A stretch of 64,000 nt of DNA from Streptomyces sp. HD. GTDB taxonomy: Bacteria; Actinomycetota; Actinomycetes; Streptomycetales; Streptomycetaceae. Shown here piece by piece: positions 43,247 to 50,735 of the stretch. The stretch covers positions 1 through 64,000 of the forward strand of contig NZ_JAQMYP010000024.1 in assembly GCF_028369295.1 (NCBI RefSeq). Reading direction: 5' to 3'. Both the position numbers and the translations under genes were made by a program. Under the pieces are notes generated by a model. That model saw nothing but the letters and a program-made list of their open reading frames with translations. It searched no databases and was not told the origin of the DNA. The stretch's first letter is position 1, and every line of letters starts with the position of its first letter.

Positions 43247-43277
43247 GGGTGATCGTTCACGAGGGTGATCGTTCTCG
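43247..43277. repeat. 16-bp tandem direct repeats upstream of the serine hydrolase
   Basis: GGGTGATCGTTCACGA (43247-43262) and GGGTGATCGTTCTCGT (43263-43278) are adjacent 16-bp units, identical at 14 positions. They lie 50-80 bp upstream of the serine hydrolase start, where an activator might bind on one face of the helix. Confidence 0.55.
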
Positions 43278-43328
43278 TATCGGCAGCACATCGACTGCGA
43301 CGAATCGACAGCAACGAGAGGAAGCCGG

Positions 43329-44579
43329 ATGGTCTCAGCAACGGTGGTCCGAGGTACGGCGGTGGCGGCGGCCCTGGTGTCGCTCCTGGCGGTTCCCGCA
43401 CATGCCGCGCCCCGGGAACCGGGCACCCCTGCGGTCCGCGCTTCGGCGGGCGGTCTGCCCGATACGGACGTCAAGGGCCTGTGGAATGTGCTGCGCACGG
43501 TGAAACGGCAGGGCGCGCCCGGCGCAATGGCGCGGGTCGACGACCACGACTCGGTCCACTGGGCGGCCACCGGGGTCGCGGACCGCGGAAGCGGACGGAG
43601 CATCAGCAACGCCGACCGGTTCCGCATCGGGAGTGTCACCAAGGTCTTCTCGGCCGTCGTCCTGCTGCAACTGGCCGACGAGCGGAAACTGAAGCTCGAC
43701 GCGCCGGTCAACCATTATCTGCCGGGTCTGCTGCCCGACGACCGCATCACGGTGCGGCATGTGCTCAGCCATCGCAGCGGCCTGTACGACTACACCAACG
43801 ACATGTTCGCGCGGAGCGTTCCCGGCTTCGAGGCGGTCCGCAAGAAGGTCTTCACCTACCGGCAGCTGGTGGACCGGTCCCTGGACAAGCCGCGGACCAC
43901 CGGGCCGGGCGGGGCGTACTCCTACTCCAACACCAACTTCGTGGTCGCCGGGATGCTCATCGAGAAGCTGACCGGGCACTCGGTGCGGATCGCGTACCAG
44001 AGGCGCATCATCGACCCGCTGCAGCTGCGCGACACCTTCTATCTGCACCCCGGCACGAAGATCCCCGGTCGGCACGCGCGCGGGTATCTCACTCCGGACA
44101 CCGCCGGGGCGAAGCTCGTCGACGCCACCGAGCAGACGGCGTCCTGGGCACAGAGCGCGGGCGCGATCATCTCCAGCACCCGTGACCTCAACACCTTCCT
44201 GTCGGCGCTGCTCGGCGGCCGGCTGACGTCGCGGGCGCAGCTGACGCAGATGCAGCGGTGGGTGCCGGCGGGCACCTCGCAGGCGTACGGCCTGGGGCTG
44301 CGGCGGCGCGACCTGTCGTGCGGGATCTCGGTGTACGGCCACACGGGCGCCGTCCAGGGTTACTACACGTACGCGTTCGCGTCCAAGGACGGCAGGCGCA
44401 GTCTCGCCGCGCTCGCCAACACCTCCAACAACGGCACGGTCCTGAACTCCCTGCGGGGCGCGCTGGAGTCGGCGTTCTGCGGCAAGGAGGCGAAGCCCCG
44501 GAAGAGCTCCGCGCGCATCGAACGGCACGAGGACATCGCGCCGGGGACCCTCGTCGCCCCGGGCCCGGACCGGAGCTGA
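43329..44579 (+). CDS. Secreted serine hydrolase (beta-lactamase/DD-peptidase fold)
   Basis: 416 residues. A Sec signal (MVSATVVRGTAVAAALVSLLAVPAHA) is followed by a class C beta-lactamase-like fold: Ser102-x-x-Lys105 (IGSVTKVFSA), the tyrosine motif SYSNTNF and HTGAVQGY near the C-terminus. The HTG box is typical of D-alanyl-D-alanine carboxypeptidases and esterases such as the Streptomyces R61 enzyme. GAGAGGAAG precedes the ATG. Divergent from the ROK operon, with 225 bp between. Substrate (peptidoglycan or ester) not decided by sequence. Confidence 0.87.
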   Translation: MVSATVVRGTAVAAALVSLLAVPAHAAPREPGTPAVRASAGGLPDTDVKGLWNVLRTVKRQGAPGAMARVDDHDSVHWAATGVADRGSGRSISNADRFRIGSVTKVFSAVVLLQLADERKLKLDAPVNHYLPGLLPDDRITVRHVLSHRSGLYDYTNDMFARSVPGFEAVRKKVFTYRQLVDRSLDKPRTTGPGGAYSYSNTNFVVAGMLIEKLTGHSVRIAYQRRIIDPLQLRDTFYLHPGTKIPGRHARGYLTPDTAGAKLVDATEQTASWAQSAGAIISSTRDLNTFLSALLGGRLTSRAQLTQMQRWVPAGTSQAYGLGLRRRDLSCGISVYGHTGAVQGYYTYAFASKDGRRSLAALANTSNNGTVLNSLRGALESAFCGKEAKPRKSSARIERHEDIAPGTLVAPGPDRS

Positions 44580-44668
44580 GGGCCGGCGCCGGGCGGGAAC
44601 CCGGGAGATCCGGTGGACGTTCTCAGGGCATCCCCACCGGATCTCGAACCACCCACCAGGACGGCCCG

Positions 44669-46081
44669 ATGAGCGAGTTGGTTCCCGGGGGCAATCTGCC
44701 CCTCCCGGGCGGCAGCGTGACCGTCCGGGTGCCCGGCCCCTTCGACGTGTCCGCACTCGTCACCGACGACAGCGGCAAGGTCCGGGGCGACGCCGACTTC
44801 GTCTTCTACAACCAGCCGTCCGCTCCGGGCGCCCGGCTCCAGGGCGGGACCCTGACCGTCGACCCGCCGGGACTGCGGCACGGAGCCACCCGGGTCACGG
44901 TGGTCGTCAGCCCCGCCGACCCCGGCACGCCCCTGGGCCGACTGCCGGCTCCCGTGCTCCAGGTCACCGGCCCGGGCGGTCGTGCGATCGCCCGGTTCGT
45001 CCCGCCGCGCCCGCGGCAGGAGACGGTGCTGCTGCTCGCGGAGATCTACCGGCGGGGCGACGGCTGGAAGCTGCGGGCCCTGGGGCAGGGGTACGCGGAC
45101 GGGCTGGCGGGGATCGCACGTGACTTCGGGGTGGACGTCGTCGAGGACGCGACTCCGTCCCCGGTCCCGTCGACGCCCCCGCCGCCACCGCCCCTCCGCC
45201 GCCCCTCCCCCAGCGCTCCGCCGATGCCGACCGCACGGCCCACGATGCAGACCCTGTCCGCTGTCGCCGCCCCGAACGGGGGCACGGCGGGCGCGCCCTC
45301 CCCCGAGGCCGACGGTTTCCTCGCGCTGGTCAACTCCGCCCGTACCAGGGCCGGTTCACCTCCGGTAGCCCATGACGCCCGCCTCGCCTCCGCCGCTCAG
45401 GCCCACGCCGCCGCCATGGCGGCGGCCGGACGGCTCGGTGTCGAGGGCCACGACGGCGTCTCCGTGTACCAGCGCATCACGGCCACCGGGTACGCGTACG
45501 TCACCGTCGGCGAGCACCTGGTCTCCGGCCCCCGCACCCCCGCCGAGTTCGTCGCGTACTGCATGCGCACCGACCAGCCCCGCAGCACCTTGCACGACCC
45601 GTCCTTCACCCACGCAGCCGTGGCCCATGTCACGGGCGGCCGCTCGGGAGACACGTACTGGACGGCGTTGTGGGCCAGGCCGCTCACACCGGGCGACCTG
45701 GCCCGCACCGGCACCGACGTCGTCGACCTCACGAACCGGGAGCGGGCCCGGGCCGGGCTGCGCCCCCTGTCTGTCGACCCCGTGCTCACCACCGCCGCGC
45801 AGGCGCACAGCGCGGACATGGTGGCCCGGGCCTTCTACTCCCACACCTCGCCCGAGGGGAGCCAGCCCTGGGACCGGGCCGCCGCCGCGGGCTCCACCCG
45901 GCGTTCGATCGGCGAGAACATAGCCTGCGGCCAGCGCTCCCCCGCCGAAGTCGTGGAGGGCTGGATGAACAGCCCGGGCCACCGCGCCAACATCCTCAAG
46001 CCCGACTTCACACACATAGGCATCGGCTACGCGGGCGGCGGCCCGGCCGGCACGTACTGGACACAGCTCTTCGGCGCCTGA
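44669..46081 (+). CDS. TerD domain fused to two CAP/SCP domains
   Basis: 470 residues. Residues about 1-155 form a TerD (tellurium/stress) Ca-binding-like domain (SELVPGGNLPLPGGSVTVRV; VTVVVSPADPGTPLGRLPAPVLQV; ETVLLLAEIYRRGDGWKLRALGQGYADGLAGIARDFGV). A Pro-rich linker (PSPVPSTPPPPPPLRRPSPSAP) follows, then two CAP/SCP domains (about 212-345 and 350-470). The second has the usual motifs FYSHTSPEGSQPWDR, SIGENIACGQ and GWMNSPGHRANILKPDFTHIGIGY. CAP proteins are normally exported, yet no signal peptide or membrane helix is visible. AIM24-family gene follows 105 bp later. Confidence 0.86.
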   Translation: MSELVPGGNLPLPGGSVTVRVPGPFDVSALVTDDSGKVRGDADFVFYNQPSAPGARLQGGTLTVDPPGLRHGATRVTVVVSPADPGTPLGRLPAPVLQVTGPGGRAIARFVPPRPRQETVLLLAEIYRRGDGWKLRALGQGYADGLAGIARDFGVDVVEDATPSPVPSTPPPPPPLRRPSPSAPPMPTARPTMQTLSAVAAPNGGTAGAPSPEADGFLALVNSARTRAGSPPVAHDARLASAAQAHAAAMAAAGRLGVEGHDGVSVYQRITATGYAYVTVGEHLVSGPRTPAEFVAYCMRTDQPRSTLHDPSFTHAAVAHVTGGRSGDTYWTALWARPLTPGDLARTGTDVVDLTNRERARAGLRPLSVDPVLTTAAQAHSADMVARAFYSHTSPEGSQPWDRAAAAGSTRRSIGENIACGQRSPAEVVEGWMNSPGHRANILKPDFTHIGIGYAGGGPAGTYWTQLFGA

Positions 46082-46186
46082 CGGGTCGGGGCGGCGGGAG
46101 GCGGCCGTCCGGCCGGAACGGGAACGTTCAGGACGCGGGCCGCCGCGATCTGGTCGGAACGGGACCGTCCGGGACAGGATGCCCGT

Positions 46187-46864
46187 ATGAAGGGTGACCT
46201 CTTTTCCAGCGAGCACATGGTCCAGCCCGCCACCGCGCCGGGCATGACGATCGAGAACGCCAAGTGCATCAAGTACGCGGTGAACGGCGAGATGCAGGCC
46301 CGCCAGGGCGCGATGGTCGCCTACCGCGGCAACCTCCAGTTCGAGCGCAAGGGCCAGGGCATGGGCGGCATGCTCAAGCGGGCGATGACCGGTGAGGGGC
46401 TGCCGCTGATGGCGGTGCGCGGGCAGGGCGAGGCCTGGTTCGCGCACGAGGCGCAGAACTGCTTCATCGTCGACGTCGACCCGGGCGACGAGTTCACGGT
46501 GAACGGCCGCAACGTCCTGTGTTTCGACGCCTCGTTGTCGTACCGGATAGCGACCGTCAAGGGTGCGGGCATCACCGGCGGCGGCCTGTTCAACAGCGTC
46601 TTCACGGGGCACGGCAGGCTGGGTCTGATCTGCGACGGCAATCCCCTGGTGATCCCGGTCTCGCCGCAGTTCCCGGTGTACGTCGACACGGACGCGGTGG
46701 TCGGCTGGACCGCCGGCCTGCAGACCTCGCTGCACCGCTCGCAGTCCCTCGGCTCGATGCTGCGCGGCGGTTCCGGGGAGGCCGTGCAGCTGATGCTGCA
46801 GGGCCAGGGCTATGTCGTCGTACGGCCGAGTGAGGCGACGCCGCAGAAACCCCAGCAGCACTGA
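46187..46864 (+). CDS. AIM24-family protein (TIGR00266-like)
   Basis: 225 residues, an all-beta AIM24/DUF124 protein: EMQARQGAMVAYRGNLQFERKGQG, GEAWFAHEAQNCFIVDVDPGDEFTVNGRNVLCFDASLSY and LFNSVFTGHGRLGLICDGNPLVIPVSP. The bacterial role is unknown; the family occurs with stress-related loci. AGGA lies upstream of the ATG. It follows the TerD-CAP gene on the same strand, suggesting a shared function. A hairpin terminator lies about 100 bp downstream. Confidence 0.88.
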   Translation: MKGDLFSSEHMVQPATAPGMTIENAKCIKYAVNGEMQARQGAMVAYRGNLQFERKGQGMGGMLKRAMTGEGLPLMAVRGQGEAWFAHEAQNCFIVDVDPGDEFTVNGRNVLCFDASLSYRIATVKGAGITGGGLFNSVFTGHGRLGLICDGNPLVIPVSPQFPVYVDTDAVVGWTAGLQTSLHRSQSLGSMLRGGSGEAVQLMLQGQGYVVVRPSEATPQKPQQH

Positions 46865-46920
46865 AGCCGACAACGTGATCTACGCCTCACGAGCAACCTT
46901 GGTGCGCGGTGCCGGCGTCT

Positions 46921-46968
46921 TGACCGACAACAGATGAACATCATCGCGTGACCGACCACGGATGAAGC
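46921..46968. repeat. Imperfect direct repeats downstream of the AIM24 gene
   Basis: TGACCGACAACAGATGAAC (46921-46939) recurs as TGACCGACCACGGATGAAG (46950-46968), 16 of 19 positions identical with a 29-bp period. They lie between the AIM24 stop and a hairpin. Function unknown. Confidence 0.55.
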
Positions 46969-46990
46969 CCTGGCCCTCTGGGTCAGGGCT
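46966..46990 (+). terminator. Hairpin terminator after AIM24 gene
   Basis: AGCCCTGGCCC pairs with GGGTCAGGGCT over a 3-base loop (11 pairs including one G-T), followed by GGCTTT. It separates the AIM24 gene from the TPR/prenyl synthase operon. Confidence 0.65.
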
Positions 46991-47017
46991 GGCTTTCGAC
47001 GCACTATACCCTCCATG

Positions 47018-47047
47018 TATACACGGCATGTATAGATGCCGTGTATA
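47018..47047. promoter_or_regulatory. 12-bp inverted repeat operator before the TPR/prenyl synthase operon
   Basis: TATACACGGCAT (47018-47029), six bases, ATGCCGTGTATA (47036-47047): a perfect palindrome 18 bp upstream of the ATG at 47066. The overlapping CATGTATA direct repeats (47014-47021 and 47028-47035) add further half-sites. The AT-rich element in a GC-rich gap suggests a repressor site over the promoter or the 5' leader. Confidence 0.7.
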
Positions 47048-47065
47048 TCGGACCGAAAGGCATCG

Positions 47066-48172
47066 ATGTACGGCAAGGCATTTGCCCCGGAGTACCAGGG
47101 CGCCCTGACCAATCTGTCCGTCAACTCCTCGCTCAGCGATGTGCTGGCCGCGGGCACCGAGCAGCTGCGGGCGGCAGAGCGCGCCGGGGAGCACGGCGAG
47201 GCGGCGCGCTCCGGGCTCGCGGTCGCCGAGGCGCACCGCCGACTGGGGCAGGTCGGGGATGCCGACCGGGCGTGGAAGGCGAGCTACCGCGCCGCCCGCG
47301 AGGCCGGTGACACGGCGGCGATGGCCTGGGCGCTGTGGAGCGGCGGCACGCTGGCCCGGCAGCGAGGCGCGTTCCCGCTGGCCCGGCGGCTGCTCCAGCT
47401 CGCGGCGGATCTTGGCGAGCGCGGCGGCGACATCGTCGTACGCGGCTACTCGCTGGCGGGGCTCGCGGAGACCGGCCGGATCCAGGGCGACTACGAGGCC
47501 GTGCACCGGCTGCACGAGCAGCTGCTGGCCGAGGCGCGGCGGCGCGGTGAGGCGCGGCACACGGTGTGGGCGCTGGAGGGCATCGCGCAGATCCATCGCA
47601 ACACCGGGTCGTACGACACGGCGTACGACCTGTTCGAGGAGGCGGCCGGGATAGCGGAGCGTGCCGAGGACCGGCGCGGTCATGCCTGGGCGCTGCGCGG
47701 GCTCGCCGATATCGTCTCCGTGCGCGACGGGGACGTGGAGCGGGCGCTGGCCCTGCTGTCCGAGGCGGAGACCACGTGCCGTGCGATGCGGCTGACCAGC
47801 GCCCTGGCCTACAACCACAAGATGCGCGGCAACGTCCTCTATCGCGCCGGACGTCACGCCGCGGCCCGCGCCCTGTACGAACAGGCGCTCGCGGAGTTCC
47901 GCGCGATGAGCGAACCGCGCGGGGAGGCGCTGTCCCGGCTGGGCCTGGTCAAGTCGCGGGCCCAGCTGGGGCGCGACCGTGCCGAGACGGCCGCCGAACT
48001 GGCCGAGCTGGCCGGGGTGTTGGAGCGCATCGGGCTGCGGCACGCGCGGGAAATGGTGGCGCGGGCACAGGAGGAGTTCTGCGGCACGGAGGGCGTTGCG
48101 GCCGGGTCGGGCGCCTCGGAGATGGCCGCCGCGGGTGCCGGGGCAGGCGCCGGAGCGGTGGTCGTACGGTGA
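47066..48172 (+). CDS. Tetratricopeptide-repeat protein
   Basis: 368 residues, mostly TPR-like helical pairs (RTYDTAYDLFEEAAGIAERAEDRRGHAWALRGLADI-type units; NVLYRAGRHAAARALYEQALAEFRAM) from about residue 40 to 330, with an Ala/Gly-rich tail. GAAAGG lies six bases before this ATG; an in-frame ATG at 47036 lies inside the palindrome and is less likely. Its stop overlaps the GTG of the polyprenyl synthase gene, so the proteins are probably made in fixed proportion and may interact (inference). Confidence 0.8.
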   Translation: MYGKAFAPEYQGALTNLSVNSSLSDVLAAGTEQLRAAERAGEHGEAARSGLAVAEAHRRLGQVGDADRAWKASYRAAREAGDTAAMAWALWSGGTLARQRGAFPLARRLLQLAADLGERGGDIVVRGYSLAGLAETGRIQGDYEAVHRLHEQLLAEARRRGEARHTVWALEGIAQIHRNTGSYDTAYDLFEEAAGIAERAEDRRGHAWALRGLADIVSVRDGDVERALALLSEAETTCRAMRLTSALAYNHKMRGNVLYRAGRHAAARALYEQALAEFRAMSEPRGEALSRLGLVKSRAQLGRDRAETAAELAELAGVLERIGLRHAREMVARAQEEFCGTEGVAAGSGASEMAAAGAGAGAGAVVVR

Positions 48173-49461
48173 CCGCGTTCCCCTCGCCGGTCCGGGCTCC
48201 ACACGACGCCCGCGAGGCCGCCTCACCGACGCACTCCGCGTCCGACACCCGCCAGACCGTCTCCCCGCCCCACACCGCCACCGACACCGACAGCAGCCGG
48301 ACCACGTCCGCCTCCCCTCAAGCCGCCCCTTCAACCCACTCCGCCTCCGACGCCCACCAGGCCACCTCCCCGCCCCACACCGCGTCCGACACCCCTCGCC
48401 CCGCCTCCCCGCCCCAGGCTCCGGCTGACGTCCGCCGGGCCACCGCGTCCGCGCACGCTTCGGTCGATGCCCGCCAAGTCCTCGGCCGCTGCCGGGCATT
48501 GGTGCAGCCCGCGCTGCGGGAGGCGGTGGGGCGGACCCACTCGTGGGTCGGTGAGATGGCGGCGTACTCCTTCGGCTGGTGCGAGGTGGGCGGGGCGCCG
48601 ACCACCGGTTCCGGCGGGAAGGGCGTACGGCAGGCGCTGGCCGTGCTCGGTGCCGAAGCGGTAGGTGCGTCCGGCGGTGTGGCGGTCCCCGGGGCGGTCG
48701 CGGTGGAGCTGGTGCATGCCTTCTCGCTGCTGCACGACGACATCATGGACGGCGACACGGACCGGCGCCGCCGCCCCACCGTGTGGAAGGCGTACGGCAC
48801 GGGGCCCGCCGTCCTTGCGGGCGACGCGCTGTTCGCGTTGGCCGTCGAGACGCTCGCCGCGGCGCCGGCCGGACCTCGGGCGGTGCGGCAGCTGTCCGTG
48901 GCGTTGCAGGACCTGGTGCGCGGGCAGGCTGACGACCTGCTGTTCGCCACGCGCCCGTGGACGGGACCGGAGCGGGTGCGGCCGGACGAGTACCGGGCGA
49001 TGGCCGAGCACAAGACGGGCGCCCTGCTGGGCTGCGCGGCCGCGCTGGGCGCCCTGCTCGGCGGTGCGCCGCCCGCTACCGTCTGCGCTCTCGACCGTGC
49101 GGGACGGCATCTGGGCGTCGCCTTCCAGGTGGTCGACGATCTGCTGGGCATCTGGGGCGACCCGGCCGTGACCGGCAAGCCGGTGTTCGGCGATCTGCGG
49201 GAGCGGAAGAAGACGTTCCCCGTGCTGGCCGCGCTGGACTCCCCCGCGGCCGGGCGTCTGCGCGCGCTGCTGGAGTCGGACGCCGGTCCCGGTGAGGTGG
49301 CCGCGCTGATCGAGGAGTCGGGCGGCCGGTCGGCCGCGCTGGCGGAGGCTCGGCGCCAGGTGACCGCCGCGCAGGCGGCTCTCGCCGATGTGCCGCTGGA
49401 GGCGGAGACCGCAGAAGCACTGAGATCGCTGATCGACTTCTTGGTGCGGCGCGATCAGTGA
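48169..49461 (+). CDS. Polyprenyl synthetase with long disordered N-terminus
   Basis: 430 residues. From about residue 95 it is a trans-isoprenyl diphosphate synthase: first Asp-rich motif LLHDDIMDGDTDRRRRPT, KTGALLG, and second Asp-rich motif FQVVDDLLGIWGD. The second motif is DDxxG, slightly reduced from DDxxD. Residues 1-95 are Ser/Thr/Ala/Pro-rich with repeats (THSASD, SPPHTASDT), unusual for the family. The GTG start overlaps the TPR stop (GTGA). Chain length of the product (C15-C20 likely) is not fixed by sequence. Confidence 0.85.
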   Translation: MTAFPSPVRAPHDAREAASPTHSASDTRQTVSPPHTATDTDSSRTTSASPQAAPSTHSASDAHQATSPPHTASDTPRPASPPQAPADVRRATASAHASVDARQVLGRCRALVQPALREAVGRTHSWVGEMAAYSFGWCEVGGAPTTGSGGKGVRQALAVLGAEAVGASGGVAVPGAVAVELVHAFSLLHDDIMDGDTDRRRRPTVWKAYGTGPAVLAGDALFALAVETLAAAPAGPRAVRQLSVALQDLVRGQADDLLFATRPWTGPERVRPDEYRAMAEHKTGALLGCAAALGALLGGAPPATVCALDRAGRHLGVAFQVVDDLLGIWGDPAVTGKPVFGDLRERKKTFPVLAALDSPAAGRLRALLESDAGPGEVAALIEESGGRSAALAEARRQVTAAQAALADVPLEAETAEALRSLIDFLVRRDQ

Positions 49462-49603
49462 GACCCTGAAGGCTCGGTTCACATCCGTACGGCGGTGATG
49501 TCAGCGGCACCGTCTGTGCCTCCGGTGGCGGAACCCGGTTGACCGGCGGGCCCGCCCGCGTCAGGGTGCGAAGCGGCGCGGATCACCGCCCCGCGCCGGG
49601 AAG

Positions 49604-50572
49604 GTGACTGCCTTGATCGGGATCCCGGACGTCGAAGCCGCGGCCGACGTCATCGCCGGACATGTCGTGCGCACCCCGACGGTACCCAGCCCCGGTCTGT
49701 CGGCCCTGCTCGGTGTGCCGGTCACGGCGAAGCTCGAACTCCTCCAGCGCACCGGCTCGTTCAAGGCCCGCGGCGCGACGGCGAAGCTGCTCTCGCTGAG
49801 CGACGCCCAGCGCGCCGCCGGGGTCGTGGCGGTCAGCGGCGGCAACCACGGCATCGCCCTGGCGATGACGGCCGCCGTCCTGGATGTGAAGGCCACCGTG
49901 GTGATGCCGCGTTCCGCGCCCGCACGGGCCGTCGAGATCGCCCGGGACGCCGGAGCCTCGGTACGGCTGACGGAGGACATGGCCGGCGCGTTCTCCCTCG
50001 TCACGCGGCTGCGCGACGAGGGGCTGACGCTGGTCCACCCCTTCGACGACCCCCTGGTGATCGCCGGGCAGGGCACGGTCGGTCTGGAGCTCGACGAGGA
50101 CGCCGGTGACCTCACGGACGTCCTCGTCAGCGTCGGGGGCGGCGGGCTGATCGCCGGTGTCGCGGTGGCGCTGCGGGCCCGCCGTCCGGACGTACGGATC
50201 TGGGGCGTGGAGACCGAGGGCGCCGAGGCGATGTCCCGGGCGCTGGCGGCGGGCGGTCCGGTGCCGGTGGCGCTGTCGTCGATCGTGTCCACGCTCAGCG
50301 CGCCGAGCGTGTCACAGCTGACGTACGACCATGTGTCCGCCCTGGTCGACGAGGTGCTCGTGGTGCCGGACCGGGAGGCGGTGCAGGGCGTGCTCGATCT
50401 CGCCGAGCACGCCAAGCTGTGGACCGAGCCGGCCGCCGGCTGTCTGCTTCCCGCCGCCCGGCGGGTGCTGGCGCGGGTCGGGAACGGCGCCCGGGTCGGG
50501 CTGGTCGTGTGCGGGGGCAACGCGACGACCTCGGACGTGTCGCGCTGGGCCGCGGATTTCGAACTTCGCTGA
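49604..50572 (+). CDS. PLP-dependent threonine/serine dehydratase-like enzyme
   Basis: 322 residues of fold-type II PLP enzymes. The Schiff-base lysine is in QRTGSFKARGA, phosphate and substrate loop SGGNHGIALA, and the glycine-rich loop VGGGGLIAGVA. This matches catabolic threonine dehydratase or serine racemase/dehydratase. No ACT domain, so it lacks the isoleucine feedback site of biosynthetic IlvA. The GTG start directly follows GGGAAG. It lies 142 bp after the prenyl synthase and is probably a separate unit. Confidence 0.87.
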   Translation: MTALIGIPDVEAAADVIAGHVVRTPTVPSPGLSALLGVPVTAKLELLQRTGSFKARGATAKLLSLSDAQRAAGVVAVSGGNHGIALAMTAAVLDVKATVVMPRSAPARAVEIARDAGASVRLTEDMAGAFSLVTRLRDEGLTLVHPFDDPLVIAGQGTVGLELDEDAGDLTDVLVSVGGGGLIAGVAVALRARRPDVRIWGVETEGAEAMSRALAAGGPVPVALSSIVSTLSAPSVSQLTYDHVSALVDEVLVVPDREAVQGVLDLAEHAKLWTEPAAGCLLPAARRVLARVGNGARVGLVVCGGNATTSDVSRWAADFELR

Positions 50573-50735
50573 ATCGTCCCGGCTCAATTCCTGCGCCTTT
50601 TCACGAGCTTACTCGGGCGTCAGATAGCAAATGAAAAGAAACGCACCTTGGTTGAAGTTTTCGTTGAACGCTTCCCGTGACGCCTCGCGTACTTCCTGTG
50701 GGAAATGAGAACACGGGGTTCAGCGAGGGATGACC

